NCBI GenBank assembly: GCA_027214345.1
Contig: JAPWHR010000011.1
Coordinates: 1-64,000, forward strand
Length of the DNA stretch: 64,000 nt
Direction of reading: 5' to 3'
Source of the DNA: Comamonadaceae bacterium G21597-S1
Lineage (GTDB): Bacteria; Pseudomonadota; Gammaproteobacteria; Burkholderiales; Burkholderiaceae_C
Shown here: one piece after another, positions 39,425 through 48,984 of the stretch
Layout: each line of letters begins with the position of its first letter
How positions within the stretch are numbered: the first letter of the stretch is position 1
Made by a program: the position numbers and the translations under genes
Notes under the pieces: model-generated
What the model saw: only the letters and a program-made list of their open reading frames with translations
What the model was told of the DNA's origin: nothing
The model's database searches: none

Positions 39425-41008
39425 ATGGACCCCGCCGCCGCCACCGGATCGCCGACCCGTGCATCGCCAGGCTCGACGCTGGCGATCCGCCGCATCGGCA
39501 TCGACACCTACCGCGAGAACGTCGCCTACCTGCACCGCGACTGCCCGCTGTACCGCGCCGAAGGTTTCCAGGCCCTGAGCAAGATCTCGGTGCATGCCAA
39601 CGGGCGGCGCATCCTAGCCACGCTCAACGTCGTCGACGATCCGTCCATCGTCGGTTGCGAGGAGCTCGGCCTGTCCGAGGATGCGTTCGCCCAGCTCGGC
39701 GTCGAGGGTGGCCACACGGCCAGCGTCTGGCACGCGGAACAACCCGCCTCGATCGCCGCACTGAACCGCAAGATCGCCGGTGAACGACTCGGCCAGGACG
39801 ACTACACGGCCATCATCGCGGACATCGCCACGCACCAGTACTCCAAGATCGAGCTGACGGCCTTCGTCGTGTCCACGCACCGCAACGAGCTGGACCGCGA
39901 GGAGGTGTATTTCCTCACCCGCGCCATGGTGCAAAGCGGCCGCCGCCTGGACTGGCATGCGGACCTGGTGGTGGACAAGCACTGCATCGGCGGCATCCCG
40001 GGCAACCGCACGTCGATGCTGGTGGTGCCGATCGTGAGCGAACATGGCTTGCTGTGTCCCAAGACCTCGTCGCGCGCCATCACCTCGCCGGCCGGGACCG
40101 CCGACACCATGGAGGTACTGGCCCGGGTCGAACTGGGCCTGGAACAACTGCGCGACATCGTGCGCAGCCAGCGCGGTTGCGTGGCCTGGGGCGGGACCGC
40201 CGACCTGTCGCCGGCCGACGACGTGCTGATCGCCGTGGAGCGGCCGCTGGGCATCGATTCGCCCGGGCAGATGGTCGCCTCCATCCTGTCCAAGAAGCTT
40301 GCGGCCGGCTCGAGCCATCTGTTGCTCGACATCCCGATCGGACCCAGCGCCAAGGTGCGCAACATGGAACAGGCGCAGCGACTGCGGCGCCTGTTCGAAT
40401 ACGTCGCCGGACGCATCGGCCTGCAACTGGAAGTCGTGATCACCGACGGTCGCCAGCCGATCGGCCAGGGCATCGGTCCGGTGCTCGAGGCGCGCGACGT
40501 GATGCGGGTGCTGCACAACGACGCGCTGGCACCCGTCGACCTGCGAGAGAAGGCGCTGCGCCTGGCCGGCCGCATGATCGAATGGTCGCCCGGCGTGCGT
40601 GGCGGACAAGGCCTGGAGATCGCGCGGGAGATCCTGTCCAGCGGCCGCGCGCTGACCCGCATGAATGCCATCATCGCGGCGCAAGGCGCCACGGATTTCG
40701 ACTACCGCCAACCCGCACTCGGCGCTCACGCATTCGACGTGCGGGCCACGCGCGCCGGCGTGGTGACCGGCATCGACAACCTGCGACTGGCGCGTATCGC
40801 CGGATTGGCCGGCGCGCCCAAGGTCAAGACGGCCGGTGTCGACCTGGTGTGCCGGCTCGCACAACCCGTCGCGCCCGGTGACGTGTTGTACCGGGTGTAT
40901 GCGGCCTACCCCGCCGACGCCGCGTTCGCGCACCAGGCCAGCGACGCCGCCAGCGGCTACACGATAGGAGCACCCGCCGACGTGCCGCGGGTGGTCACCG
41001 AATTCTGA
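39425..41008 (+). CDS. Thymidine/AMP phosphorylase-like enzyme (archaeal AMPpase type)
   Basis: A 527-residue nucleoside phosphorylase of the long type that includes archaeal AMP phosphorylase. An extra N-terminal domain of about 95 residues ([20 protein letters not shown]) precedes the glycosyltransferase-family domains. The phosphate-binding [20 protein letters not shown] and [20 protein letters not shown] match the family. The enzyme would split a nucleoside or nucleotide with phosphate, giving a base and ribose 1-phosphate or ribose 1,5-bisphosphate. It is followed 13 bp later by a PRPP-synthetase-like gene, which suggests coupled ribose-phosphate salvage. Confidence 0.88.
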   Translation: MDPAAATGSPTRASPGSTLAIRRIGIDTYRENVAYLHRDCPLYRAEGFQALSKISVHANGRRILATLNVVDDPSIVGCEELGLSEDAFAQLGVEGGHTASVWHAEQPASIAALNRKIAGERLGQDDYTAIIADIATHQYSKIELTAFVVSTHRNELDREEVYFLTRAMVQSGRRLDWHADLVVDKHCIGGIPGNRTSMLVVPIVSEHGLLCPKTSSRAITSPAGTADTMEVLARVELGLEQLRDIVRSQRGCVAWGGTADLSPADDVLIAVERPLGIDSPGQMVASILSKKLAAGSSHLLLDIPIGPSAKVRNMEQAQRLRRLFEYVAGRIGLQLEVVITDGRQPIGQGIGPVLEARDVMRVLHNDALAPVDLREKALRLAGRMIEWSPGVRGGQGLEIAREILSSGRALTRMNAIIAAQGATDFDYRQPALGAHAFDVRATRAGVVTGIDNLRLARIAGLAGAPKVKTAGVDLVCRLAQPVAPGDVLYRVYAAYPADAAFAHQASDAASGYTIGAPADVPRVVTEF

Positions 41009-41021
41009 ACCCGGGCCAATC

Positions 41022-41915
41022 ATGCTGCTGTATTTCGACGACCAGGAAGAGGCTGCGACGCGGCTCGCGCATGCGGCCGGCCTGCCCGCCCGTTGCATCG
41101 AACGCCACCGCTTTCCCGATGGCGAACTCAAGCTGCGCCTGCCGGCTGCGCTGCCGGCGCGCGCCGCGCTGTACCGCAGCCTGGACCAGCCCAACGAAAA
41201 GCTGGTCGAACTGCTGCTGGCCGCCCGTACCGCCCGCACGCTGGGCGCCACCCACCTGACGCTGGTCGCGCCCTACCTGCCCTATATGCGCCAGGACATC
41301 GCGTTTTCCCCCGGCGAAGCGGTCAGCCAGCGCATCGTCGGCCCGTTCCTGGCAAGCCTGGTGGATGCGGTGATCACGGTCGACCCCCATCTGCACCGGG
41401 TCGCGTCACTGCGGGACGTGGTTCCCGGAGCCGACACGATGGTGCTGACCGGAGCCGAAGTCCTGGCCGACTGGATCGTGCAGCGACGCGCCAGGCCCGT
41501 TCTGGTCGGGCCGGACGCGGAATCGGCGCAGTGGATCGCACGCGCCGCGGCGCGCCACGGGCTCGACCATATGGTCTGCACCAAGGTGCGCAGCGGCGAC
41601 CGTGACGTCGCCGTGGCCTTGCCCGGCGGCGAGGTGTCCGGCCGCGCGGTCGTGATCCTCGACGACATGGCCAGCACCGGCCACACTGTTGCCGCCGCCG
41701 CCCGCCTGCTGCGCGACGCCGGGGCCACATCCATCGACGCGGCGGTCACCCACGCGTTGTTCACGCCGCAGGCCGTGGAGCTGATGCACAGCAGCGGCAT
41801 CGGTGAAGTCTGGAGCACCGACTGCGTGACCCATGCCAGCAACGTGGTGCCGATGGCTGGCTTGCTGGCCGACGCATTGCGCCGACTGCAGCAGGCGCAC
41901 GCCAGGCCAGGTTGA
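41022..41915 (+). CDS. Ribose-phosphate pyrophosphokinase-like protein
   Basis: A 297-residue PRPP-synthetase-family protein. The N-terminal half has HRFPDGELKLRLP and VAPYLPYMRQDIAF (equivalent to the catalytic YARQD region). VDPHLHRVASL carries the metal-binding His, and VILDDMASTGHTVAAAARLL is the PRPP loop. It is shorter than and clearly divergent from housekeeping Prs, so it is probably a second, specialised copy working with the adjacent phosphorylase. PRPP synthesis from ribose 5-phosphate, or use of another ribose phosphate, are both possible. Confidence 0.85.
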   Translation: MLLYFDDQEEAATRLAHAAGLPARCIERHRFPDGELKLRLPAALPARAALYRSLDQPNEKLVELLLAARTARTLGATHLTLVAPYLPYMRQDIAFSPGEAVSQRIVGPFLASLVDAVITVDPHLHRVASLRDVVPGADTMVLTGAEVLADWIVQRRARPVLVGPDAESAQWIARAAARHGLDHMVCTKVRSGDRDVAVALPGGEVSGRAVVILDDMASTGHTVAAAARLLRDAGATSIDAAVTHALFTPQAVELMHSSGIGEVWSTDCVTHASNVVPMAGLLADALRRLQQAHARPG

Positions 41916-41921
41916 CCGCCG

Positions 41922-43310
41922 TCAGCCGCCGGGCTGCGCGACGATGCGCTGCACCTTGCCGCTGCGGCCCCGTGCCAGCGCAACGTCCAGCTCGTTGACC
42001 ACCCGCAAGCGCTCGACACCCTGGTCCGCGCAAAACGCATGCAGTGCGGCATGGCACCGCGCCGCGGCCGACACGGCCGCGGTGCCCCGCTCGCCCAGGC
42101 GCAGCACCAGCGTGTGCGCGTCACGCTGGCGCAGCTGGAAATCGAAAACCCCCGCGTCATCCTCCAGGACCGTACTCAGTGCCAGCGGCAACAAGGTGAC
42201 CGACCGCTTGCCGCGACCGGCCATCACCAGCGCATCGTCGTGCCGCCCCGCCACGTCGATCACCGGTAGCGGCGAGCCACATGCGCAGGCATCGGCGGCG
42301 AATGTGACTTCGTCGCCCAGGTCGTAACGGATCAGCGGTTGCACATGGTTGGACAGGTTGGTCAGCAGCACGGTATGCGGACGCGTGCCGGCCGGCACCG
42401 GCCGATGCTGGCGGTCCACCGGCTCGAGGATGACCCAATCGGCGTTGAGGTGCATCCGACCCTCGGCACATTCCCAGCCCATGGCCAGAAACTCGGACGC
42501 CCCGTAGCTGTTGCGCACCTGGCAACCCAGTTGCTGCTCGACGTGCAGGCGCACCGACGCGCCAAGGGTCTCCCCGCCGGTCAGTACCTCCCGCAGGTCC
42601 AGCCGCAAGGCACCACGCGCGGCCTCGTCGGCCAGCATCGCGGCGGCACTGGGATAGGTGGCAATGACCGAGGGCGCAAACGCGTTGAGTTGTGCCACCA
42701 GGGTGTCGATGGGCTGGGCGATGGAAAACGTCTGCAACGCAGGCGCCAGCCAGGGATTGAGCTGGCGCAGGCGCAACACCGAAACGACACTGGCGAAATG
42801 CCCGTCGATCTCGCCGACGAAGGCGACACGCTGACCGAGCAGGGACGGATCCGGCCAGCCATAGAGGGTGCGTGGTGCGGCGCGGCGCAGCGCTTCGAGC
42901 GCATCGCAGACGGCCATCGCACGTGCGTCCTGCACGAAGATGGCCGGCGTCCCGCTGGTACCCGAACTCTCCCAGACCTGGTACTTGCCGAGATACGGCT
43001 GCGCGATCCGCCGCGGGTCGGCCGTGAACGCCTGCAACTGCGGCAATCGCAAGGCGGGGTCGGTGACCCAATCGTGGAAGTGGCGCATCAGCGTGTGCTT
43101 GTGCACCACCGGCAGGTCGGTCAGCGCGATGTCGGCCGACGGCCGGTCCGCCAGATGCTTGCGGTAGACCGGTGCGGCCCGGGCCGCCTCGAACAGGGCG
43201 GCGAGCCGCGTTTGTTGCCGCTGCCGGAGCACCTGCGCCGATGACGCGTTGACGCAGGTGACATCCCATGCCACCTCGGCCAGGCGCAGCGGGTCGAACA
43301 GCGCCGTCAC
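41922..43310 (-). CDS. PaaK-like adenylate-forming enzyme
   Basis: A 462-residue protein related to phenylacetate-CoA ligase. The ATP-binding loop ESSGTSGTPAIFVQDARA is at about residue 115, followed by VLTGGETLGASVR, NSYGASEFLAMGWECAEGRM (A5-like motif) and LIRYDLGDEVTFAADACACG. It should activate a carboxylic acid as acyl-AMP; the acid is unknown. It begins at GTG 43310, overlapping the TGA of a 67-residue upstream ORF as GTGA, and converges on the PRPP-synthetase-like gene with a 6-bp gap. A candidate FNR box lies upstream of the pair. Confidence 0.88.
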   Translation of the reverse strand: MTALFDPLRLAEVAWDVTCVNASSAQVLRQRQQTRLAALFEAARAAPVYRKHLADRPSADIALTDLPVVHKHTLMRHFHDWVTDPALRLPQLQAFTADPRRIAQPYLGKYQVWESSGTSGTPAIFVQDARAMAVCDALEALRRAAPRTLYGWPDPSLLGQRVAFVGEIDGHFASVVSVLRLRQLNPWLAPALQTFSIAQPIDTLVAQLNAFAPSVIATYPSAAAMLADEAARGALRLDLREVLTGGETLGASVRLHVEQQLGCQVRNSYGASEFLAMGWECAEGRMHLNADWVILEPVDRQHRPVPAGTRPHTVLLTNLSNHVQPLIRYDLGDEVTFAADACACGSPLPVIDVAGRHDDALVMAGRGKRSVTLLPLALSTVLEDDAGVFDFQLRQRDAHTLVLRLGERGTAAVSAAARCHAALHAFCADQGVERLRVVNELDVALARGRSGKVQRIVAQPGG

Positions 43311-43510
43311 GCCAGCGCCGCGGCTGCGGGCCGCCCCACCGTGCGGGATACCGGCACCTGCTCGTCATTCGACAGGCCGATCGCCTGTGCCAGCGCGTGG
43401 CGATCGATCGCCGCCGGCTGCAGGGGCACGGTGTCGACGGCACGGGTTTCGGCACACGCAGGCCGTCGCTGGCCGATCAGGCCCGGCGCCATCGTGGTCA
43501 AGACATTCAT
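43307..43510 (-). CDS. 67-residue protein of unknown function coupled to the PaaK-like gene
   Basis: The ATG at 43510 has AGGAG five bases upstream and the TGA overlaps the GTG of the adenylating enzyme, so the two are probably co-translated. The sequence (MNVLTTMAPGLIGQRRPACA to VSRTVGRPAAAALA) has no membrane segment, metal site or known motif. A modified or carried peptide partner is conceivable but unsupported. Confidence 0.6.
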   Translation of the reverse strand: MNVLTTMAPGLIGQRRPACAETRAVDTVPLQPAAIDRHALAQAIGLSNDEQVPVSRTVGRPAAAALA

Positions 43511-43610
43511 GCGCACTCCTGTTCAGCGGCGGACGGCAGGACATCGTCCTGCGCCGCCAGGTCGCAGCGAAGGGTATCCGCCCATGGTAGAGGCCCGTCG
43601 GCGGCGGCCA

Positions 43611-43624
43611 TTGACATCGGTCAA
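43611..43624. promoter_or_regulatory. FNR/ANR-type palindrome upstream of the PaaK-like operon
   Basis: TTGAC-ATCG-GTCAA fits the FNR/Anr/Dnr consensus TTGAY-N4-RTCAA as a perfect dyad. It is about 100 bp before the 67-residue ORF, so low-oxygen activation is likely if an FNR homologue is present. Confidence 0.6.
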
Positions 43625-43670
43625 GCAATGCGACGGCCGGCACGGCCATGGCGATCACCCGGCGCCGGCG

Positions 43671-44645
43671 TCAAACCCGGCCGTCCCGACCGAATGCCTG
43701 CTCGAACGCGTCGACGAAGTCCGCAAGCGCATCGTGCGCCAGGCGGTCGATACCTGCGGCCGCGGCGCGGCCTCCGCCACCGGGAAACGCTCGGCACAAG
43801 CGATCCGCCCCGTGAGCACGCCGTCGCGGCGCACGCACACTGACCACATAGGCATCGCCATCAACCGGCGTCAACAACGCATGGGCCGCGTCGGGGAAAT
43901 CCTGCGCCAGCTGGTTGCCCCAACTGCCCCGCACGCGGCGGCTCCACGGCGCGTCCGGCAACACGAACACCCGCGCATCCGTGGATTGGTTGTGGGGCCG
44001 GACCCGTGAGGCACGCGCCAGATCGTCGGCCCGACCGTGCCGGATCTTCGCCAGCACCGGCTCATGCGCCAGGCAGTGCCAGGGATCGGCATGATGCCGC
44101 AGCTGCCGGTACAAGGTGTCCGGCGCCACGAACAAGTCATCGATCGTCTCGCCATAGGCGTTGTAGTTCAGGCATTCGCCGAGTTCGCGCAGCGCGTCGA
44201 CGGCCGGCCTGGACAGGTCCAGCGTTGCCGCGAGCGAGCGGGCGGATTCACCCATGTTGTCGCCAAATGCGCCGACCACGGCCCAGGCGCGGTGGCGGCC
44301 ACCGAGGTGGCGATCCACCAGCATGCTGGTGCAGACATCGGCGTCGCCGTCGATATGGATCTGCAGCGCGCGGTGTTGCGGAATGTCGCCCGCGTAATGG
44401 TGGTCGAAATAGGCGATCGTCATGCCGTGGTCGAGCAGTAGCATCAACGCCTCGCGGTTGCGCGCCAGCGACACGTCGAGCACGGTGACATGGGAACCGG
44501 CCACGAGCGGCACGCGCCGCAGCAGTTCGATGTCGCGCTTGACGCCGGTAACCAGCAGCGCATCGTCATGCGGCTCGGCCAGGCGCAACTGATGCAAGGC
44601 GCACAGACCGTCCGCATCCCCGTTGAACACATCGACTATCTGCAT
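43671..44645 (-). CDS. DHH-family phosphoesterase
   Basis: A 324-residue protein with the DHH superfamily metal motifs FNGDADGLCALHQLRL, VLDVSLARN and YFDHHYAGDIP, plus a C-terminal DHHA1-like region ending in PGGGGRAAAAGIDRL. Relatives hydrolyse short oligonucleotides (NrnA), cyclic dinucleotides or polyphosphate. The ATG at 44645 has GGGAGG six bases upstream. It sits alone between the PaaK-like operon and fadL in the same direction. Confidence 0.88.
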   Translation of the reverse strand: MQIVDVFNGDADGLCALHQLRLAEPHDDALLVTGVKRDIELLRRVPLVAGSHVTVLDVSLARNREALMLLLDHGMTIAYFDHHYAGDIPQHRALQIHIDGDADVCTSMLVDRHLGGRHRAWAVVGAFGDNMGESARSLAATLDLSRPAVDALRELGECLNYNAYGETIDDLFVAPDTLYRQLRHHADPWHCLAHEPVLAKIRHGRADDLARASRVRPHNQSTDARVFVLPDAPWSRRVRGSWGNQLAQDFPDAAHALLTPVDGDAYVVSVRAPRRRAHGADRLCRAFPGGGGRAAAAGIDRLAHDALADFVDAFEQAFGRDGRV

Positions 44646-44748
44646 GCAGCCTCCCGCCGCGCCCTGCGGCCACACGCGCCGGGCGATCATCGGTCGGCTC
44701 CAGTCTAGTGCGTTGCGGGCAGGTCCGGTGACCGGCGCCGGCACCGGC

Positions 44749-46131
44749 TCAGAAGGCGTAGTTCAGCTGGGCCGACAGAATCACGGTCCGGCTGTCGTAA
44801 TGGCCGTTGATCAGACCATTGGCTGCCGTCGATCCTGCATTGGCGTCGATGTTCGTCTTCTTGACGAAGATGTACGCGGCGCCGAAATCGACGGTGAGTT
44901 TCGGATTGGCCGTGTAGCGCGCACCCAGTGTGAGCCAGGTGCGGTCACCGTCGGGCAGCCGCGGCGTCAGGAATGCACGCTGCACTGGAGACTTGTCGAA
45001 CGCGATGCCGCCGCGCAAGGTCCACTGCGGGTTGTAGCGGTAGTTCGCGCCGATCGCCAGCTTCCAGGTGTTCTTGAAGTTCTCCGGCGTGTTCTGCAGC
45101 ACCGTGCCGTTGGCGCGCACGAAGGTCAGGTTCTTGACGGTGGACCATTGTGTCCACTGCGCATCGGCCATCAGGTCCCAGCGCTCGTCGAGCCGCGTGA
45201 AATACGACAGGTTCAGGACGGCGGGAATCTCCACGTCGGACGTGATCCGGGTGTCGTACAAAGCCGCTGCATTGACACCGGCGGCCAGCGCCGCCAGTGG
45301 CGCGCTCACCGCCGGATTGGCGAAACGCGCGGTGCCGCTGACGCGGTACTTGATGCTGGACCGGTAGCCGATGCCGATGCGCGAACGGTCGTCGACCTCG
45401 AACATCAGACCCGCATTCCAGCCGTACGCGGTATCCGAGCCCTTGACCGTGGCGCTCGATTCCAGCCCGCTGGCGGCCGCGGCAAGTGCGTTGAACTGCG
45501 CTGACCCGGGCACGACGCCATTGAGCACCGCAGCATTGAGCAAGGCTCCCGCGTAGTTGACCTGGTTCGTGAACTCGGCCTTGATGTGTTGCACGTTCAG
45601 GCCCAGGCCGACCGACACGCGATCCGAGGCCTTCCACGCCAGGCCCGGATTGATATTGATGGTCTCGATGCTGGACTTGATCGCCTGGAAGCGTCCTGTC
45701 CAGCCATCGTCGTATTCGGTGACCAGTCCCCAGGGCGCGGTGATGCCCAGGCCGATCGACAGGCCGTTGTCCAGCGGTTTGGTGACATAGGCATTCGGCA
45801 CGGGTACCGTGCCACCGGCGTCTCCACCCGAACCGCCCAACCCTTGCCCGGTCGCTGCCAGTGACCCGGCATTGCGGAACTTCAGCGAAGGCGTGATCAG
45901 GTGCAGCGTACCGGAAACCTGGCTCTCGCCGATACGTGTCATGCCGGCCACGTTGGACCACAAGATACTGGCATCGGCCGCCTCGGCGGCGCCGCCGGCA
46001 AACGCGGTACCGAGCCCGGACGCGGAGGTCTCGTTGAGCTGGAAGCCGGCGGCATGGGCCGTGCCGGCCACCAGCAGCGCAGCGCCGCAGGTGAGGTGGC
46101 GCAAGGACGCAGGACAAACGTGTAGTGCCAT
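44749..46131 (-). CDS. FadL/OmpP1/TodX outer-membrane transport protein
   Basis: A 460-residue beta-barrel. The signal peptide runs to AHA|AGFQLNE (MALHVCPASLRHLTCGAALL start). The mature N terminus GFQLNETSASGLGTAFAGGA is the FadL plug signature with the NPA-like region changed to SNVAGMTRIG, and the protein ends with an aromatic (NYAF), as outer-membrane barrels do. It takes up long-chain fatty acids or aromatic hydrocarbons. The ATG at 46131 has AGGAG upstream. A near-consensus FNR site lies 85 bp before the start. Confidence 0.93.
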   Translation of the reverse strand: MALHVCPASLRHLTCGAALLVAGTAHAAGFQLNETSASGLGTAFAGGAAEAADASILWSNVAGMTRIGESQVSGTLHLITPSLKFRNAGSLAATGQGLGGSGGDAGGTVPVPNAYVTKPLDNGLSIGLGITAPWGLVTEYDDGWTGRFQAIKSSIETININPGLAWKASDRVSVGLGLNVQHIKAEFTNQVNYAGALLNAAVLNGVVPGSAQFNALAAAASGLESSATVKGSDTAYGWNAGLMFEVDDRSRIGIGYRSSIKYRVSGTARFANPAVSAPLAALAAGVNAAALYDTRITSDVEIPAVLNLSYFTRLDERWDLMADAQWTQWSTVKNLTFVRANGTVLQNTPENFKNTWKLAIGANYRYNPQWTLRGGIAFDKSPVQRAFLTPRLPDGDRTWLTLGARYTANPKLTVDFGAAYIFVKKTNIDANAGSTAANGLINGHYDSRTVILSAQLNYAF

Positions 46132-46215
46132 GGTGATGGTCTCCTTGAAGCGCGGCCGATCCATGCGCCGGCCCTTGTTGCATGCCCCATTCTTTGCCGC
46201 CGTCCACAGCGTGTA

Positions 46216-46229
46216 TTGATCGAGCTCAA
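46216..46229. promoter_or_regulatory. Near-consensus FNR-type site upstream of fadL
   Basis: TTGAT-CGAG-CTCAA differs from TTGAT-N4-ATCAA at one position and is 85 bp upstream of the fadL start. It is weaker than the two perfect sites but in a suitable place. Confidence 0.45.
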
Positions 46230-46310
46230 GCCAACGGGATTGATGTATTGCCGTGTCGCATCGTGGGTCAACCCGGTCGCATCGGGAAGCATTTCGGCGC
46301 CACGCCAGCA

Positions 46311-46556
46311 TCAGCCCAGCTTGCGCGCGAGGTAGGCCTCGATGGCGTCGAGCGTATCGAGGCCTGCATAGTCGGCCTCGGGGATGTCGACGCCGAACCG
46401 CTGGTGCAGGCCGACCAGCACGTTGAGCCAGTCCATCGAGTCCAGGTCGACCTGGGAGCGCAACGCCTGCCCGCCCATCAGGTCGTCCTCCTCGACCTCG
46501 GGTGCGATGGCCTTGATGGCGGCGATCACGCCGCCGCGAATGTCCTGCTGCTTCAC
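46311..46556 (-). CDS. Acyl carrier protein
   Basis: An 81-residue acidic four-helix ACP. The phosphopantetheine serine is in VDLDSMDWLN at about residue 40. The motif is DSMD rather than the DSLD of housekeeping AcpP. It is 10 bp downstream of the E2 gene, last in an operon with acyl-CoA synthetase and 2-oxoacid dehydrogenase subunits. This setting is unusual and suggests a dedicated acyl acceptor. Confidence 0.92.
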   Translation of the reverse strand: MKQQDIRGGVIAAIKAIAPEVEEDDLMGGQALRSQVDLDSMDWLNVLVGLHQRFGVDIPEADYAGLDTLDAIEAYLARKLG

Positions 46557-46566
46557 ATGATGCTCC

Positions 46567-47835
46567 TCATAGTTGGTCCGGTCGCTGCAACAGCTCCGAG
46601 ATGCGCATCAGGAACAACGCGCCCCGGTGGCCGTCACTGACCCGGTGGTCCGCACTCAGGCTGGCCGTGACCAGCGGCATCACGACCAACTCGCCTGCCT
46701 CCACCCAGGGCCGCTCGGCCACACGGCCGAAGCCGACCAAGGCGACTTGTGGCGGATAGATCACGCCGAACACCTGCTGCACGCCCTGGTCGCCCAGGTT
46801 CGTCACCGTGATGGTCGGATCGGACATCTCCGAACTGCGCAGGCTGCCGGCGCGGCAACGCCGCACCAGGTCGGCCAGATCCAGCATCACGGTGCCGAGC
46901 GCCCGCCCGGCCACGTCGTGCAGCGCCGGCGCGATCAGCCCGCCCCGGCGCAGCGAGATCGCGACACCGACATGCGCCAGCGCGCTGGCCTGGTAGACAC
47001 CGTCGACGAACAGGCCGTTCATCTCCGGGAAATCGCGCGCCGCGAGTGCCACGGCCTTGAGCAGCAACGCGGCCGGCAACAGTCGTTCGGTCACCGGCCG
47101 TGCAGCGTTGGCCCGGCGCAACCAGTCCAGCGCCTTGCGCATCGGTATCGTCTCGGACAGGTAGTAGTGCGGGATCTCCCGCTTGGACTTGCGCATCGCC
47201 GCGGCGATGGCGCGCCGCATCTCGGAGTGGCGATCGACGGCGGGCGCCGCGGCTGCAGACGAAATCGCGGCCAGGTCCCCCACCCCCACCGTTGCGCCGG
47301 CCGCCGCCTGCTCCACGTCCCGCAAGGTCACCGATCCCTGCACGCCCGACCCGGCGACCGACTCCAGCATCACGCCCAGCGCCTGCGCCCGCTTGCGTGC
47401 CGCAGGCGACACCGCTTGCCGCGCCGGCGCCGCATCGCTGCGCAGCGGCGCGACAGGCGATGCCATCGCGGGTGTCGGCACCGCGGTCGGCGGCTCCGAC
47501 AGCGTCCGTGCGGCGGGCGGGCCTGCGGACGAGGGTCCGGTGGCTGCCTGTGCACGAACCTTCCTGGTTCGCCCCGCGGCCTTGGCCGGTGCAGCTTCAC
47601 CCGGTTCGCGCAGCGCGATGATCGGCGTTCCGACCGGGATTTCCTGCCCGATGTCGACAAGCATCTCGTGCACCGTGCCGTCGGACCAGATCTCGACATC
47701 GACCGCGGCCTTGGACGTGTCGACGACGGCCACCACGTCGCCCTTGTGCACCACCTGCCCCGGCACCACCTTCCATTCGAGCAAGGTGCCCTTGTCCATG
47801 TCGGCACCCAGCGACGGCAGGTTGAACGCGAACAT
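46567..47835 (-). CDS. 2-oxoacid dehydrogenase acyltransferase (E2)
   Basis: A 422-residue E2. One lipoyl domain is N-terminal with lysine in VVDTSKAAVDVE, followed by an Ala/Pro linker, a peripheral-subunit-binding domain (SPAARKRAQALGVMLESVAG) and the catalytic domain with SADHRVSDGHRGA near the end (HxxxDG). It transfers the acyl group made by E1 to CoA, or possibly to the ACP encoded next. It lies 15 bp after the E1 beta gene. No E3 is in the operon. Confidence 0.94.
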   Translation of the reverse strand: MFAFNLPSLGADMDKGTLLEWKVVPGQVVHKGDVVAVVDTSKAAVDVEIWSDGTVHEMLVDIGQEIPVGTPIIALREPGEAAPAKAAGRTRKVRAQAATGPSSAGPPAARTLSEPPTAVPTPAMASPVAPLRSDAAPARQAVSPAARKRAQALGVMLESVAGSGVQGSVTLRDVEQAAAGATVGVGDLAAISSAAAAPAVDRHSEMRRAIAAAMRKSKREIPHYYLSETIPMRKALDWLRRANAARPVTERLLPAALLLKAVALAARDFPEMNGLFVDGVYQASALAHVGVAISLRRGGLIAPALHDVAGRALGTVMLDLADLVRRCRAGSLRSSEMSDPTITVTNLGDQGVQQVFGVIYPPQVALVGFGRVAERPWVEAGELVVMPLVTASLSADHRVSDGHRGALFLMRISELLQRPDQL

Positions 47836-47850
47836 TGTCGGATTGCGCCG

Positions 47851-48984
47851 TCAGCGGTTGAGCAGCGCGCGCACCGCGGCCACGATGGTCGGCACCTGGG
47901 GCAAGGCTGCCTCCTCCATGTGCCGTGCGTACGGAATCGGCACCTCCTCGCTGCACACCCGGGCCAGCGGTGCGTCGAGGTCGAAGAATGCCTGTTCCGC
48001 GATTCGGGCCATCACTTCGGCCGCCAGGCTGCCACTGCGCCAACCCTCGTCGACGACGACGGCGCGGTGTGTCTTGCGGACCGATGCCAGCATGGTGCCG
48101 GTGTCGAGCGGGCGCAGCACCCGCAGGTCGACGACCTCGGCCGAGATGCCCAGCGCATCGAGCTCACGCGCCGCGTCCAGCGTCTTGTGCAGGCTGCCGC
48201 CGTAGCTGATCAGGCTGACATCGGTGCCGGGTCGGCGCACCCGCGCATGTGTGATGTCGACGTCGATCACATCGGGCAGCTCGGCCTCGAGGTTGTAGAG
48301 CTGCGCATGCTCGAAAATCACGACCGGATCGGGGTCCTGCAGCGCGGGCCACAACATGCCGCGCGCATCCTCGACCGTGGCCGGCGCCAGCACGCGGATG
48401 CCGGGAACATGGGCGTACCAGCCTTCCAGGCTATGCGAATGTTGCGCCGCCAGCTGCCGTCCCGCGCCGGTGGCCATGCGGATCACCAGCGGCACGCCGA
48501 ACTGCCCGCCCGACATGTGGCGGTACACGGCCGCGGTATTGACGATCGGGTCCAGCGCCAAGAGGCTGAAGTTGACCGTCATCACCTCGACGATGGGCCG
48601 CAGGCCGCCGAGCGCCGCGCCGATGGCCGCGCCGACGAAGCCCAGTTCGGACAAGGGTGTGTCGCGCACCCGCTCGGGACCGAACTCCTCGAGCAGCCCC
48701 TTGCTGACTGCGTAGGTTCCGCCGTATCGGCCGACGTCTTCGCCCATCAGCAACACACGCGTGTCGCGCTGCAATGCCTCCTGCAGTGCGGCGCGCATCG
48801 CATCGCGGTAGCTGGCAGGACCGGTGCCAGTCCGGGCCCTGGCCGGCGCCGGCTGTCGTTTCTTCGCGGGTTTCGGGCGCGGCGCGGATCGGGCGCCGGT
48901 CAGGTCTCCGCCACGGACATCGACCGGAGCGGCATCCTGCCTGGCCTGCGGCCTGGCCGGCTTGCGCGACTTGCCGACGTTCAT
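47851..48984 (-). CDS. 2-oxoacid dehydrogenase E1 beta subunit
   Basis: A 377-residue transketolase-like subunit. The core begins near residue 58 ([20 protein letters not shown]) and has [20 protein letters not shown] and [20 protein letters not shown]. The first 55 residues are an Arg/Lys/Pro/Ala-rich extension not found in typical E1 beta. The ATG 48984 overlaps the E1 alpha TGA as ATGA. It forms an alpha2beta2 tetramer with E1 alpha. Confidence 0.94.
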   Translation of the reverse strand: MNVGKSRKPARPQARQDAAPVDVRGGDLTGARSAPRPKPAKKRQPAPARARTGTGPASYRDAMRAALQEALQRDTRVLLMGEDVGRYGGTYAVSKGLLEEFGPERVRDTPLSELGFVGAAIGAALGGLRPIVEVMTVNFSLLALDPIVNTAAVYRHMSGGQFGVPLVIRMATGAGRQLAAQHSHSLEGWYAHVPGIRVLAPATVEDARGMLWPALQDPDPVVIFEHAQLYNLEAELPDVIDVDITHARVRRPGTDVSLISYGGSLHKTLDAARELDALGISAEVVDLRVLRPLDTGTMLASVRKTHRAVVVDEGWRSGSLAAEVMARIAEQAFFDLDAPLARVCSEEVPIPYARHMEEAALPQVPTIVAAVRALLNR

